In this document: positions 34,438-43,132 of the stretch, piece after piece | Layout of the letters: each line of letters begins with the position of its first letter | Position numbering within the stretch: position 1 is the stretch's first letter | NCBI GenBank assembly: GCA_025463785.1 | Contig: JAODBD010000004.1 | Location: 62,001 to 126,000 of the forward strand | DNA from: Glaciihabitans sp. | GTDB lineage: Bacteria > Actinomycetota > Actinomycetes > Actinomycetales > Microbacteriaceae | Reading direction: 5' to 3' | Length of the DNA: 64,000 nt | The notes under the pieces: model-generated | Database searches by the model: none | Told to the model about the DNA's origin: nothing | Seen by the model: only the letters and a program-made list of their open reading frames with translations | Position numbers and translations under genes: made by a program

Positions 34438-36192
34438 TTACAGGCCCGAGGGATTGTCGATGGCCTCCAGTCGAGTCTCCTCGAGGTCGAGCATGGCCTG
34501 TGCCCGGTTCAGGATGCGGGACGCATAGCTGCCACTCGACCGCGCCTCGAGCAGTGCTTCGCGCTCCGCCTGAAGCACCTCGCGTCGGAGCGCGCGGTAT
34601 TGCCGCTGCGGGGAGTGGACGAGTCCGTCGACATCCGCTCCGTGGTCGGCGCGCTCCCAGGCGGACTCCGCCGACAGCAGCGTGTCACGCCGCACTCGTT
34701 CGACTACCTCGCTGTCGATCTTCTCGCCGTCGGGCAGCGTCAGCTTCGGATGCTCCAGCACCTGTACGCCAACGTTGCCGACCTCATCAAGCAGGCTGGC
34801 GAGTTCACGACGATCCGCGACACGATCGGCGCCGGGGATGCCCGTCAGCCTGATGAGTAGCGGCAGCGTTCCCCCCTGCAGCAACAGTGTGACAACGGCC
34901 ACAGTGAAGGCGATCAGCACCAGTTGCGCTCGGTACGGGACGCTCCCGTCGTCCGGCAGGGACTGCGCGGCCGCGAGCGTGACGACCCCACGCATGCCCG
35001 ACCAGCTGAGGACCACTGAGCCGCGCCATCCGAATTCCTCGGCCTTGCGTTGTTCGAGGTCGTTCTCGCGGCGCGTGTAGGCCTTCTCGGCCTGCACGCT
35101 GCGCCTCTCGAGGCGAGCCACGCCAGCCGCCGTCTGGATCAGCCGGTCGATCTGAGCTCGAAAGCGCGACTGCTGCTTCTCGGCGGCCTCCGTGCGTGCG
35201 CGGATGATCAGCAGCAGCGGGGGCACAAAAATGCCGCGCAGCACGATCAGGACACCGGTCATCAGGAGGGCGAGCAGCACCGACCCGATGACTCCCGGCT
35301 CACCCTTGATTGCGGTGCGCTGGACGTCCTCGACGAGCTTCGAGATCTCCAGCCCCATGAGCAGGAAAACGCCGTTCTCGAGCACGAACTGGAGCGTGCG
35401 CCAGTTGAGCCGCTCCGAAATTCGGGCCTGCGGCGAGAAACGTTGCGCTGCCGCATGCCCCGAGTAAAGGCCCGCAACGACGACCGCAATAACGCCGCTG
35501 CCGTGCACCGCCTCGGCAGGGATGAACGCGATGAACGGGACGGCGAAGGAGATCGCCGTGTCGAGGATCGGATCCCTGAATTTCGAGCGCACGAAGACCG
35601 TGATGACCCCGACCAGCAATCCGACGACGATAGCCACCAGGACCGCATACGCGAAGTCGCCGAGCGCTCCCCAGAAGCTGACCGTCGCGGCGATGGCTGC
35701 GACCGCAGACCTCAGCAGAACGAGGGCGGTCGCGTCGTTGACCAGACCCTCCCCCTCGAGGATGGTGACGAGGCGTGGCGGCAGACCGAGCTTCTTGCCG
35801 ATCGCGGTCGCGGCCACGGCATCCGTTGGGCTAATGACGGCGCCAATCGCAATGCCCGCGGCAAACGTCAGCTTCGGAAACAGGAGGTAAAGCAGGAAGC
35901 CGGTCACGAAGGCCGACACCAGCACCAGAAGTACGCTCAGCCCGAAGATGCTGCTGAAGTTTCGCCGGAAGTCGACCACGGGAACGTTGACGGCCGAGGC
36001 GTAGAGGATGGGCGGAAGCAGCCCGGCAAGAATGATTTCGGGCGGAACAGTGGTCGGTGCACCAGGAATGAAGCTGAACCCAACCCCGAGCAGGATCAGC
36101 AGGATGGGCGCCGCGACGCCAAGTTTATTGGCAAAAGCACCAGCGGCAACGATGGTCGCAATGCCAACGACACCGAACAGGGCCCACTCCAT
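34438..36192 (-). CDS. Na+/H+ antiporter, CPA1/NhaP type
   Basis: This 584-residue protein has a membrane domain (about residues 1-400) with the ion-site motif GEGLVNDATALVLL, preceded by VISPTDAVAATAIG. A cytosolic region of about 170 residues follows, ending in coiled-coil-like helices. This domain arrangement fits bacterial CPA1 exchangers, which expel Na+ or K+ in exchange for protons. A charged stretch of about 60 residues (TEAAEKQQSRFRAQIDRL) interrupts the last membrane segments. Confidence 0.9.
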   Translation of the reverse strand: MEWALFGVVGIATIVAAGAFANKLGVAAPILLILLGVGFSFIPGAPTTVPPEIILAGLLPPILYASAVNVPVVDFRRNFSSIFGLSVLLVLVSAFVTGFLLYLLFPKLTFAAGIAIGAVISPTDAVAATAIGKKLGLPPRLVTILEGEGLVNDATALVLLRSAVAAIAATVSFWGALGDFAYAVLVAIVVGLLVGVITVFVRSKFRDPILDTAISFAVPFIAFIPAEAVHGSGVIAVVVAGLYSGHAAAQRFSPQARISERLNWRTLQFVLENGVFLLMGLEISKLVEDVQRTAIKGEPGVIGSVLLALLMTGVLIVLRGIFVPPLLLIIRARTEAAEKQQSRFRAQIDRLIQTAAGVARLERRSVQAEKAYTRRENDLEQRKAEEFGWRGSVVLSWSGMRGVVTLAAAQSLPDDGSVPYRAQLVLIAFTVAVVTLLLQGGTLPLLIRLTGIPGADRVADRRELASLLDEVGNVGVQVLEHPKLTLPDGEKIDSEVVERVRRDTLLSAESAWERADHGADVDGLVHSPQRQYRALRREVLQAEREALLEARSSGSYASRILNRAQAMLDLEETRLEAIDNPSGL

Positions 36193-36215
36193 GGACCCAG
36201 TTTAATGACGGGGAA

Positions 36216-36854
36216 TCAATACCAGCCGCTCGATTGCGAATGCGCCCATGCCTTGCACGGCGTGCCGTACCGGCCATTGATGTAGCCAAGCCCCCAGAGA
36301 ATCTGGGTCTTGGCATCCGTGCGCCAGTTCGGACCGGCGGAGGACATCTTGCTGCCCGGCAGGGCCTGCGGGATGCCGTAGGCGCCACTCGGATTCGCGG
36401 CGTAAACGTTCCAGTGCGATTCGCGATCCCAGAGTGACACCAGGCAGCTGTACTGGTCGTTGCCCATACCGCGGCTCTGAAGGACCTGCAGAGCGACGGC
36501 CTTGGCAGAACCGGGGTTTGGCACGCCGGCAGGCGGCGCTGAGCCACTGGATGCAGCGGCCACCACCGCACGCCGCTGGGTGACCCCGTAGGCCGCGTGC
36601 GTGGCGCTGACCTGATAGGTGCCCTGCGCGACGTAGCTCTGACCGTTGATGACGATCCAATGGTTGGGAGCAACCGCGGCGTCTGCATAGGCGCCGGAAT
36701 ACGGGTCGACCACCATGACCAGCACGATGGCAAAAGCCATCAGCAGCGCGAAGAAGGGCAGCCGCCAGAGTGAGTGTGAGGGTCGACTGATGCCGACCCG
36801 AGGAGCAGCAGTTGGCTGGCCCCCGGGCGTCGCGATCGTCGAATGTCTGCCCAC
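36216..36854 (-). CDS. Secreted lytic transglycosylase-like protein
   Basis: This 212-residue protein has an N-terminal membrane anchor or signal (about residues 30-52) and a Gly/Ala/Pro linker. A C-terminal lysozyme-like domain contains LVSLWDRESHWNVYAANPSGAYGIPQALPGSKM; the Glu in DRESHW is the expected catalytic acid. Two cysteines (in YSCLVSL and TPCKAW) likely form a disulfide. It should act on peptidoglycan outside the membrane. Confidence 0.82.
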   Translation of the reverse strand: MGRHSTIATPGGQPTAAPRVGISRPSHSLWRLPFFALLMAFAIVLVMVVDPYSGAYADAAVAPNHWIVINGQSYVAQGTYQVSATHAAYGVTQRRAVVAAASSGSAPPAGVPNPGSAKAVALQVLQSRGMGNDQYSCLVSLWDRESHWNVYAANPSGAYGIPQALPGSKMSSAGPNWRTDAKTQILWGLGYINGRYGTPCKAWAHSQSSGWY

Positions 36855-36912
36855 AGTTAGTCGATTTTAGACTACGAGACTGCGTAGACCCCAAATAGCC
36901 CCACGACCGGGG

Positions 36913-37464
36913 TCAGCGCACAGCCAGCATGACGCCGATCACGGAGTCGAGAAGCAGGTCGACCTGAGCCTCGTTGTAGCCGCCGCGACGCGTGCGGAAC
37001 GCGATGGTGCGCACCTCATCGACGCTCATCGGCTTGCCGTCCTGGAAGTAGCTCGTCAGGTGGTCCGCAAATGCATCGACGTCCTTCGGGTTGTACCCGA
37101 GCGTCAGCGAATTGTTGCGCCTGAACCGGTGGCCACGCGGGCGATCGAGACGATCGAGAACCTGTTGGGCAGTTGCACGAGCCCGGCCGTACCAAGCCTG
37201 ATCGCCCTGTTCGGCGAACGCACGGTCGCGCTCGCGGACGGCGAATGCATCCTCGAGCCGTTCAAGCGCCGCATCGACGTGAACGACCGAGTACCCGCCC
37301 TTCTCCATGTCGAACGCGACACGACGAATGCTCTCTGCGGTAATAATCGTGGGAGCCGAGCGATCAGCGGAGTACGCGCGACGAGCCTCTTCCAGAAAGT
37401 CTTCGACCTGGTCGACGTTGTAGCCGGCACGTGACTTCCTGGTGTGGGGAAAAGTTGTACTCAC
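36913..37464 (-). CDS. Double DivIVA-domain protein
   Basis: This 183-residue protein is made of two related halves. Each has a GYN..(Q/K)DV(E/D).F motif (AGYNVDQVEDFLEEA; LGYNPKDVDAFADHL), followed by a segment ending in (K/R)GGY...(H/Q)VD..L. The pattern is that of repeated DivIVA domains, which bind curved membrane or organise cell-wall synthesis. I prefer GTG 37464 (VSTTFPHTRK) over the ATG at 37482, because it avoids a 14-base overlap with cdsA and gives the usual N-terminus. Confidence 0.8.
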   Translation of the reverse strand: MSTTFPHTRKSRAGYNVDQVEDFLEEARRAYSADRSAPTIITAESIRRVAFDMEKGGYSVVHVDAALERLEDAFAVRERDRAFAEQGDQAWYGRARATAQQVLDRLDRPRGHRFRRNNSLTLGYNPKDVDAFADHLTSYFQDGKPMSVDEVRTIAFRTRRGGYNEAQVDLLLDSVIGVMLAVR

Positions 37465-37468
37465 CCGA

Positions 37469-38476
37469 CTATCTTGCACCATGGAAGAGCAGATACAGGG
37501 CGAACGCGACCGCCGCCGAGGGCAAAACCGAGTCGAGCCGGTCGAGGAAGCCGCCGTGACCCGGCAGCCAGTTGCTGATGTCCTTTATGCCCAGATCGCG
37601 TTTGATGAGAGATTCCGTGAGATCACCCAGGGTCGCGGTCAACGCCAGGGCGATGCCGAAGATGAGCCCAACCCAGACCGGAACGTGGATGAGGAACAGC
37701 GCCACGAGAACTCCAGCGATGAGTGCGGCCAGAATCGACCCCGCAAAACCCTCCCACGTCTTCTTGGGACTGATGCGCGGTGCCATCTTGTGCCTGCCGA
37801 GCAGAAGCCCGGAAGCGTACGCCCCGGTGTCGGTCGAGATGACAACGATGAGGAGCGCAAGCGTCCACAGCTGGCCGTCGGGTTCTCCTGTGAGTTCTGC
37901 CGTGAAACTGCCGAGAAATACGGCGTAGGCCTGAATGAAGAGGCCGCCGAGGATGTCGAGCCCGAGGGCTCGCGACGTGGTGCGGCGCGACGGGGCCACC
38001 TGCTCGGCGATCCGCCACAGGGTGACAAACAGCATCCCGCCGAGTCCGACAATCCACTGGCCGCCCCCGTGAAGCCACTGCGCTTCCCCGGAATAGAAGG
38101 CGGCGGGCACCATGACCGCGGCCGCGATGGCGGATGCCACGCGAGGAACGTTGCGCCCAGCCGTGCGAAGCGCAGTCGCGAGCTCGAGCGTTACAAAGAC
38201 GAGCAGCACTGCCGCGAACGCCATGAAGATCTCTTTGATAACGATCAGGCTGAACAGGAAGGCGGCGCCAAACACGATGCCGATGACGACTGCGGCGACC
38301 AGGTTGCGGCCAGTGCGCTCCTCGATCTTCGCGTTCGTCGCACGCACCTGGGCCTCGATACGTGCGTTCGTCGCACGAACCTGGGCCTCGATGTCTGCAA
38401 CCGTCGCTTCAAATTCGGCGCGGGAATGCGCCCGCTTCGCTTTGCGCGCGGGCGGAACTTCGGGGGCGTCCGTCAT
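37469..38476 (-). CDS. cdsA: Phosphatidate cytidylyltransferase
   Basis: This 335-residue membrane enzyme makes CDP-diacylglycerol. It has about eight hydrophobic segments, the SPKKTWEGF motif and the family signature ending PGHGGFLDRLDS. The cytoplasmic N-terminus carries an 11-residue tandem repeat (IEAQVRATNAR, IEAQVRATNAK) that looks like a short coiled coil. The start overlaps the frr stop as TGATG. Confidence 0.93.
   Translation of the reverse strand: MTDAPEVPPARKAKRAHSRAEFEATVADIEAQVRATNARIEAQVRATNAKIEERTGRNLVAAVVIGIVFGAAFLFSLIVIKEIFMAFAAVLLVFVTLELATALRTAGRNVPRVASAIAAAVMVPAAFYSGEAQWLHGGGQWIVGLGGMLFVTLWRIAEQVAPSRRTTSRALGLDILGGLFIQAYAVFLGSFTAELTGEPDGQLWTLALLIVVISTDTGAYASGLLLGRHKMAPRISPKKTWEGFAGSILAALIAGVLVALFLIHVPVWVGLIFGIALALTATLGDLTESLIKRDLGIKDISNWLPGHGGFLDRLDSVLPSAAVAFALYLLFHGAR
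38331..38396. repeat. 33-bp tandem duplication within cdsA
   Basis: Two 33-base units encode the duplicated 11 residues IEAQVRATNA(R/K). Most bases are identical, which suggests a fairly recent in-frame duplication. Confidence 0.75.
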
Positions 38477-39030
38477 CAGACCTCGAGCAGCTCGGCCTCT
38501 TTGCGCTTGAGAGAGTCGTCGATCGCATCCACATGGTGCTTGGTTACGGCCTCGAGTTCTTTCTCAGCGCGAGCCAGTTCGTCTTCACCAGTGTCGTTCT
38601 TCATGGCGTCGAGGTCATCCTTGGCCTTGCGGCGGATGTTGCGAATCGCGACCTTGGCCTCCTCACCCTTCGACCGTACGATCTTCACAAACTCACGGCG
38701 TCGCTCCTCGGTGAGTTCGGGCAGGGTCACGCGAATGATATTGCCGTCGTTGCCGACGTTGGCGCCCAGGTTCGGCCAGTTGACGATGGCCTTCTCGATC
38801 TCCTTCAGCGCGGTCTTGTCATACGGGGTCACGAGCAGCGTGCGAGCCTCGGGATTTTGCATCGAGGCCAACTGGGCGAGCGGTGTCGGAGAACCGTAGT
38901 ACTCGACCATGATCTTCTGGAACAGTGCCGGGTTCGCGCGACCGGTGCGCACAGTGCCGAAGTCATCCTTGGCCACCTCGACGGCTTTATCCATCTTGGT
39001 CGTGGCTTCGTCAAGTACATCGCTAATCAC
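38476..39030 (-). CDS. frr: Ribosome recycling factor
   Basis: This 184-residue protein releases ribosomes after termination together with EF-G. The length and sequence are typical: [20 protein letters not shown] near the N-terminus, then [14 protein letters not shown] and [20 protein letters not shown]. It is coupled to cdsA. Confidence 0.96.
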   Translation of the reverse strand: MISDVLDEATTKMDKAVEVAKDDFGTVRTGRANPALFQKIMVEYYGSPTPLAQLASMQNPEARTLLVTPYDKTALKEIEKAIVNWPNLGANVGNDGNIIRVTLPELTEERRREFVKIVRSKGEEAKVAIRNIRRKAKDDLDAMKNDTGEDELARAEKELEAVTKHHVDAIDDSLKRKEAELLEV

Positions 39031-39063
39031 GGCTACTCCTTCGTGTCGATTCGAGTTTAGTTG

Positions 39064-39924
39064 TTAGCCAATCGCCAGAAGCGCGACCCCGCCGAGCACG
39101 ACGATCGAGCCCACGATTCTCTGCACGGGGTGGGGCTCTGTGAACAGCAGCCAGCCACCCAGCGCGACGAGAACGACACTCACCTCGCGAGCGGGCGCGA
39201 CGAGTGAGACCGGCGCGAGCGTGAACGCGAACAGGATGAGCACGTACGCGAGCGGCGACAGGATGCCGACGGCCGTCACCGCGCGCCAGTGCGTCCGCGC
39301 GATCCGTGCCGTCCGTCCGGCCCGCCGCAGAGCAAACGGCGCGAACGCAACCAATTGCACCAGGACGCTCACCCAGAAATAGCCGAGCGTCGGCAGGTGT
39401 GTGCGCGCGACCGCATTGGCATCCCACAACGTGTACGCCGCGATCATCACGCCGACGAGCAGTCCGTACAGGATGCCGACCCTGTTATGCCCGAAACGCG
39501 CGCGGCCGCCGGCCAACCCGATCACGACCACGCCGGCGATGAGGACGCCGGCGCCGATGAGCGCCACGGCTCCCGGCCTCTCGCCGAACAGCACCATCCC
39601 GAACAGCACCGAAAGAAGCGGACCGGTACCACGTGCCAGCGGGTAGACGATCGAGATATCACCGAGGCGATAGCCGCGCTGCAACAACCGGAAGTAACCA
39701 AGCTGCAGGATGCCGCTCCCGAGCGCCAGCAGGAGAAGCAGCGGCAGGGCACCTCCCGCGGTGGTCAACGACACGATGCCAAACGGAGCAAAGACGATCA
39801 CGGCAACCACAAACGTCAGCCAGAGAAACCGGGTACCGCTCGTGCGGGCACACTTGATCGTCAGGTTCCAGGTCGCGTGCGCGACGGCAGCCGCGGCCAC
39901 CAGTGCGATGACGCCGCCGTTCAC
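39064..39924 (-). CDS. EamA/DMT-family transporter
   Basis: This 286-residue protein has about ten membrane segments in two EamA repeats (about residues 5-135 and 150-285). This family exports small metabolites. It sits in the same orientation between pyrH and frr, with gaps of 51 and 33 bases, interrupting an otherwise standard rpsB-tsf-pyrH-frr-cdsA order. No substrate clue is visible. Confidence 0.87.
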   Translation of the reverse strand: MNGGVIALVAAAAVAHATWNLTIKCARTSGTRFLWLTFVVAVIVFAPFGIVSLTTAGGALPLLLLLALGSGILQLGYFRLLQRGYRLGDISIVYPLARGTGPLLSVLFGMVLFGERPGAVALIGAGVLIAGVVVIGLAGGRARFGHNRVGILYGLLVGVMIAAYTLWDANAVARTHLPTLGYFWVSVLVQLVAFAPFALRRAGRTARIARTHWRAVTAVGILSPLAYVLILFAFTLAPVSLVAPAREVSVVLVALGGWLLFTEPHPVQRIVGSIVVLGGVALLAIG

Positions 39925-39975
39925 CTCGGCGAGTTCGCCCGCATCAGCGACTGCCAGGCAGCGCAGGCTGGGCGG

Positions 39976-40686
39976 TCATGCGCGAACGAGGGTGCCGATG
40001 CGCTCGCCCCGGATGGCGCTGGTCACGTTGCCGGCCGGCGACATCCCGAATACGACCATGGGCATCCTGTTGTCCATGCAGAGGCTGAACGCGGTTGAGT
40101 CGACGACCTTGAGGCCCTGCACGAGTGCCTCCTGATAGGTGATCTCGTCGATCTTGGTTGCGCTCGTGTCGGTGCGCGGATCCGCAGAATAGACACCGTC
40201 GACGCCGTTTTTTGCTACGAGCACGACATCGGCGCCGATCTCGAGCGCCCGCTGTGCCGCGACCGTATCGGTCGAGAAGTACGGCAGCCCTGCCCCAGCA
40301 CCGAAGATGACGACGCGACCCTTTTCGAGGTGCCGCTCGGCACGGCGCGGGATGTACGGCTCGGCCACCTGGGTCATGGAGATGGCCGACTGCACACGAG
40401 TCTGCATTCCCGCCTGCTCCAGAAAGTCCTGGAGTGCGAGCGCATTCATGACCGTGCCGAGCATGCCCATGTAGTCGGCGCGACCACGATCCATGCCTCG
40501 CTGGCTGAGTTCGGCGCCGCGGAAGAAATTGCCGCCACCGACGACGATCGCGACCTCGACATCCTGCGCGGCAACGGCGATCTCGCGTGCGAGGCTTGCG
40601 ACGACATCCGGATTCACGCCGAGAGATCCTCCGCCGAATGCTTCACCAGAGAGTTTGAGAAGTACTCGGCGTTTCTTGTCGGTCAT
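39976..40686 (-). CDS. pyrH: Uridylate (UMP) kinase
   Basis: This 236-residue amino-acid-kinase-fold protein has [33 protein letters not shown] and [14 protein letters not shown], all typical of bacterial PyrH. I choose ATG 40686 because AAGGA lies five bases upstream; the ATG two codons earlier overlaps that site. Confidence 0.95.
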   Translation of the reverse strand: MTDKKRRVLLKLSGEAFGGGSLGVNPDVVASLAREIAVAAQDVEVAIVVGGGNFFRGAELSQRGMDRGRADYMGMLGTVMNALALQDFLEQAGMQTRVQSAISMTQVAEPYIPRRAERHLEKGRVVIFGAGAGLPYFSTDTVAAQRALEIGADVVLVAKNGVDGVYSADPRTDTSATKIDEITYQEALVQGLKVVDSTAFSLCMDNRMPMVVFGMSPAGNVTSAIRGERIGTLVRA

Positions 40687-40759
40687 CGTCATCCTTCGCT
40701 GGTGGCTGGATACAGATTACCGGGAGTTGGCTGCGCCGCGGGTTCGCCACCGGCAGTAC

Positions 40760-40799
40760 GCGCCCGTTTGTCATCCCCGTGGCGCTCATGAAGGCCACC
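40760..40799. repeat. Intergenic palindromic element, family A copy 2
   Basis: It matches 1391-1430 at 34 of 40 positions, and the similarity extends five bases to the left (AGTAC versus AGTGC). Its core GTGGC/GCCAC can form a small hairpin around CTCATGAA. It lies between tsf and pyrH. Confidence 0.7.
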
Positions 40800-40835
40800 G
40801 GTATGGCCGACCCTCGCGCCGTCGCCCGTCAACGA

Positions 40836-40873
40836 CGGAGGGGCCCGGATGCCGCAGCACCCGGGCCCCTCCG
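40836..40873 (-). terminator. Strong hairpin downstream of tsf
   Basis: A perfect 13-base stem (CGGAGGGGCCCGG/CCGGGCCCCTCCG) with a 12-base loop lies 8 bases past the tsf stop. There is no T-run, as is common in high-GC actinobacteria. Confidence 0.7.
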
Positions 40874-40880
40874 GTGAAAG

Positions 40881-41711
40881 TTACGCGCCGACCTTGAACC
40901 GCGCGAAACCGGTGATCGTGAGGCCAGCGTCGATGACGACCTTGCCGACGGTCAGCTTGTTATCGCGGGCGTAGTCCTGCTCGAGCAGGGCAACCTGCTT
41001 GTAGAACGCGCCGAGGCGACCCTCGATGATCTTCGGAAGTGCGGCTTCGGGCTTGCCTTCGCCGCGGCTGATCTCCTCGACGATGCGACGCTCGTTGTCG
41101 ACAGCATCGGTCGGAACCTCGTCACGCGAGACGTACTCGGGGTTGGCGAACGAGATGTGCTGCGCGATGCTGCGCGCGGTCTCGACATCGTCACCCGTAT
41201 ATGCCACGACGACGCCGATCTGCGGAGGCAGGTCTTTGCTGGTGCGGTGCAGGTACACGGCGTAGTGGTCGCCGGAGAGGCGCACGACGCGGCGCAACTC
41301 GAGCTTCTCGCCGATGGTCGCCGCGAGGTTTTCGATGGCCGAGCCGACCGTGCCGCCGCCCTCCGCGGGCACGGCAAGCGCCTCGTCGACGTTGGACGCA
41401 CCGGAGTCGGCGAGCGCCTGCATGATCGCCTGAGACAGCGCGACGAACTTCTCATTCTTAGCGACGAAATCGGTCTCACACGCCAGCTCGAACATCGTGA
41501 CAGCCGTCGCGCTCTCAACGGTGGCGATCAGGCCCTCGCTGGTCGAACGGTCAGCACGCTTGGCGTTGCTCTTCGCGCCGCGGAGGCGAAGAAGCTCAAC
41601 CGCCTTCTCCTTGTCGCCACCGGCCTCGACGAGTGCGTTCTTCGTCTCGACCATTCCGGTGCCGAGCTGCTCGCGCAGCGCCTTCAGGTCATCAAGGCTG
41701 AAATCTGCCAT
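40881..41711 (-). CDS. tsf: Translation elongation factor Ts
   Basis: This 276-residue protein exchanges GDP on EF-Tu. It has the N-terminal UBA-like helix (LKALREQLGTGMVETKNAL), the CETDFVAKNEKF motif and HISFANPEYVSRDEVP. It follows rpsB after 12 bases, on the same strand. Confidence 0.96.
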   Translation of the reverse strand: MADFSLDDLKALREQLGTGMVETKNALVEAGGDKEKAVELLRLRGAKSNAKRADRSTSEGLIATVESATAVTMFELACETDFVAKNEKFVALSQAIMQALADSGASNVDEALAVPAEGGGTVGSAIENLAATIGEKLELRRVVRLSGDHYAVYLHRTSKDLPPQIGVVVAYTGDDVETARSIAQHISFANPEYVSRDEVPTDAVDNERRIVEEISRGEGKPEAALPKIIEGRLGAFYKQVALLEQDYARDNKLTVGKVVIDAGLTITGFARFKVGA

Positions 41712-41723
41712 TGGTGGTGCCCC

Positions 41724-42824
41724 TTACTTCTTGTCCGCGTCGGCGTCAGCCTTCGCGGGAGTCTTCTTTGCGGCCGGCTTTGCAGCGGCCTTGGGTGCCG
41801 CCTTCGCGGCGGGTGCCTTCTCAGCCTCGGTCGCCTCGGCCTCGATCTTCGCCTCAGCCGCCTCGTCGGATTCGACGTGGTGCTCGACGACGAGCGCCTC
41901 ATCGGCGGTGGTCTCGTGCTCGGCTGCTACGGCATCCGCGTCGTTCTCCTCGGTCGGCTCTTCAGCAACGATCGCGGCGATCTCTTCGGCGACTTCCTCC
42001 GGGCTTGTGACCGACTCGACACGCTCGTCAACGGCTTCGATCTTCTCGGCCTCGGTCGACGGGGATTCCGAGGCTGCGAGCAGTTCGGCTTCCCAGGCGG
42101 CCAGCGGTTCGACCTCGCCACCCTCTTCGGGCTTCTGGTGACGCTGGATGAGGCCTTCGGCAGCGGCATCCGCAATGATGCGAGTCAGGAGGCCAACTGA
42201 ACGGATGGCGTCGTCGTTCCCCGGAATCGGGTACTGAACTTCGTCGGGGTCGCAGTTGGTGTCGAGGATCGCGATGACCGGGATACCAAGTTTGTGCGCC
42301 TCGTCAATCGCGAGGTGCTCCTTCTTGGTGTCGACGACCCAGATGGCCGACGGGGTCTTCGTGAGGTTACGGATACCGCCGAGGCTCTTCTGCAGTTTCG
42401 TCAGCTCGCGCTTCTGAATGAGCAGTTCCTTCTTGGTGTAACCGCGAGTCGTGTCGTCGAAGTCGACCTCCTCGAGCTCCTTCATGCGCGCGAGGCGCTT
42501 GGAGACCGTCTGGAAGTTGGTGAGGAGGCCACCGAGCCAACGCTGGTTGACGAACGGCTGGCCGACACGGGTAGCCTGCTCGGCGATGGAGCCCTGCGCC
42601 TGCTTCTTGGTGCCGACAAACAGGATGGTGCCACCGTGGGCAACCGTTTCCTTGACGTAGTCGTAGGTCTTGTCGATGTGCGCAAGCGACTGCTGAAGGT
42701 CGATGATGTGGCTGCCCGAGCGCTCCGTGAGGATGAAGCGCTTCATCTTCGGGTTCCAACGACGGGTCTGGTGTCCGAAGTGGACTCCGCTGTCGAGCAG
42801 CTGGCGAATGGTGACGACGGCCAT
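41724..42824 (-). CDS. rpsB: 30S ribosomal protein S2 with long C-terminal tail
   Basis: The first roughly 240 residues are normal S2 ([20 protein letters not shown]). The protein continues to 366 residues with an acidic Glu/Ala/Val tail that ends in an Ala/Lys/Pro stretch ([14 protein letters not shown]). I start it at ATG 42824 with AAGGAG seven bases upstream. The frame is open further upstream but that is a leader region. S2 usually has about 230-280 residues, so the tail is unusually long. Confidence 0.94.
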   Translation of the reverse strand: MAVVTIRQLLDSGVHFGHQTRRWNPKMKRFILTERSGSHIIDLQQSLAHIDKTYDYVKETVAHGGTILFVGTKKQAQGSIAEQATRVGQPFVNQRWLGGLLTNFQTVSKRLARMKELEEVDFDDTTRGYTKKELLIQKRELTKLQKSLGGIRNLTKTPSAIWVVDTKKEHLAIDEAHKLGIPVIAILDTNCDPDEVQYPIPGNDDAIRSVGLLTRIIADAAAEGLIQRHQKPEEGGEVEPLAAWEAELLAASESPSTEAEKIEAVDERVESVTSPEEVAEEIAAIVAEEPTEENDADAVAAEHETTADEALVVEHHVESDEAAEAKIEAEATEAEKAPAAKAAPKAAAKPAAKKTPAKADADADKK

Positions 42825-43132
42825 GGCCGACTCCTTAATCTGGGCACTCGCGCTGTTGAACTTGCACAGCGACCGCGCCCTACTCAGTTGTTTTTCGCGC
42901 CTTCTGACGCGAAACCTGGTGTCCGCACACGGCCACGCACGCCGTTTGACCGGTGTGACTGAGTGGATGTGTGCGCAGTAACGAGACTGCAGCGGACACG
43001 CGTAGTCATCCCGAATGCACGAGATGCTTGGATCAGGATAGCACCGCTCCCCCACCGGCCGCGATTCGCTGCACATTCCACCGATCGCGGTTCCTCGCCG
43101 ACTCCGTTCCTCCCAGCAGGCACGCTGAATGC
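42825..43132. promoter_or_regulatory. Divergent region with rpsB leader
   Basis: This 308-base gap contains a perfect 7-base hairpin TTTCGCG-N8-CGCGAAA (42893-42914) in the rpsB leader. On the minus strand there is an extended -10 TGCTATCCT (43043-43035) that could drive rpsB-tsf. No clear -35 box and no other gene were seen. Confidence 0.4.

Noticed and set aside
35050-36285. 411-residue plus-strand open frame
   Set aside because: It is antisense to the Na+/H+ antiporter and has a His/Arg/Asp-rich composition without domains.
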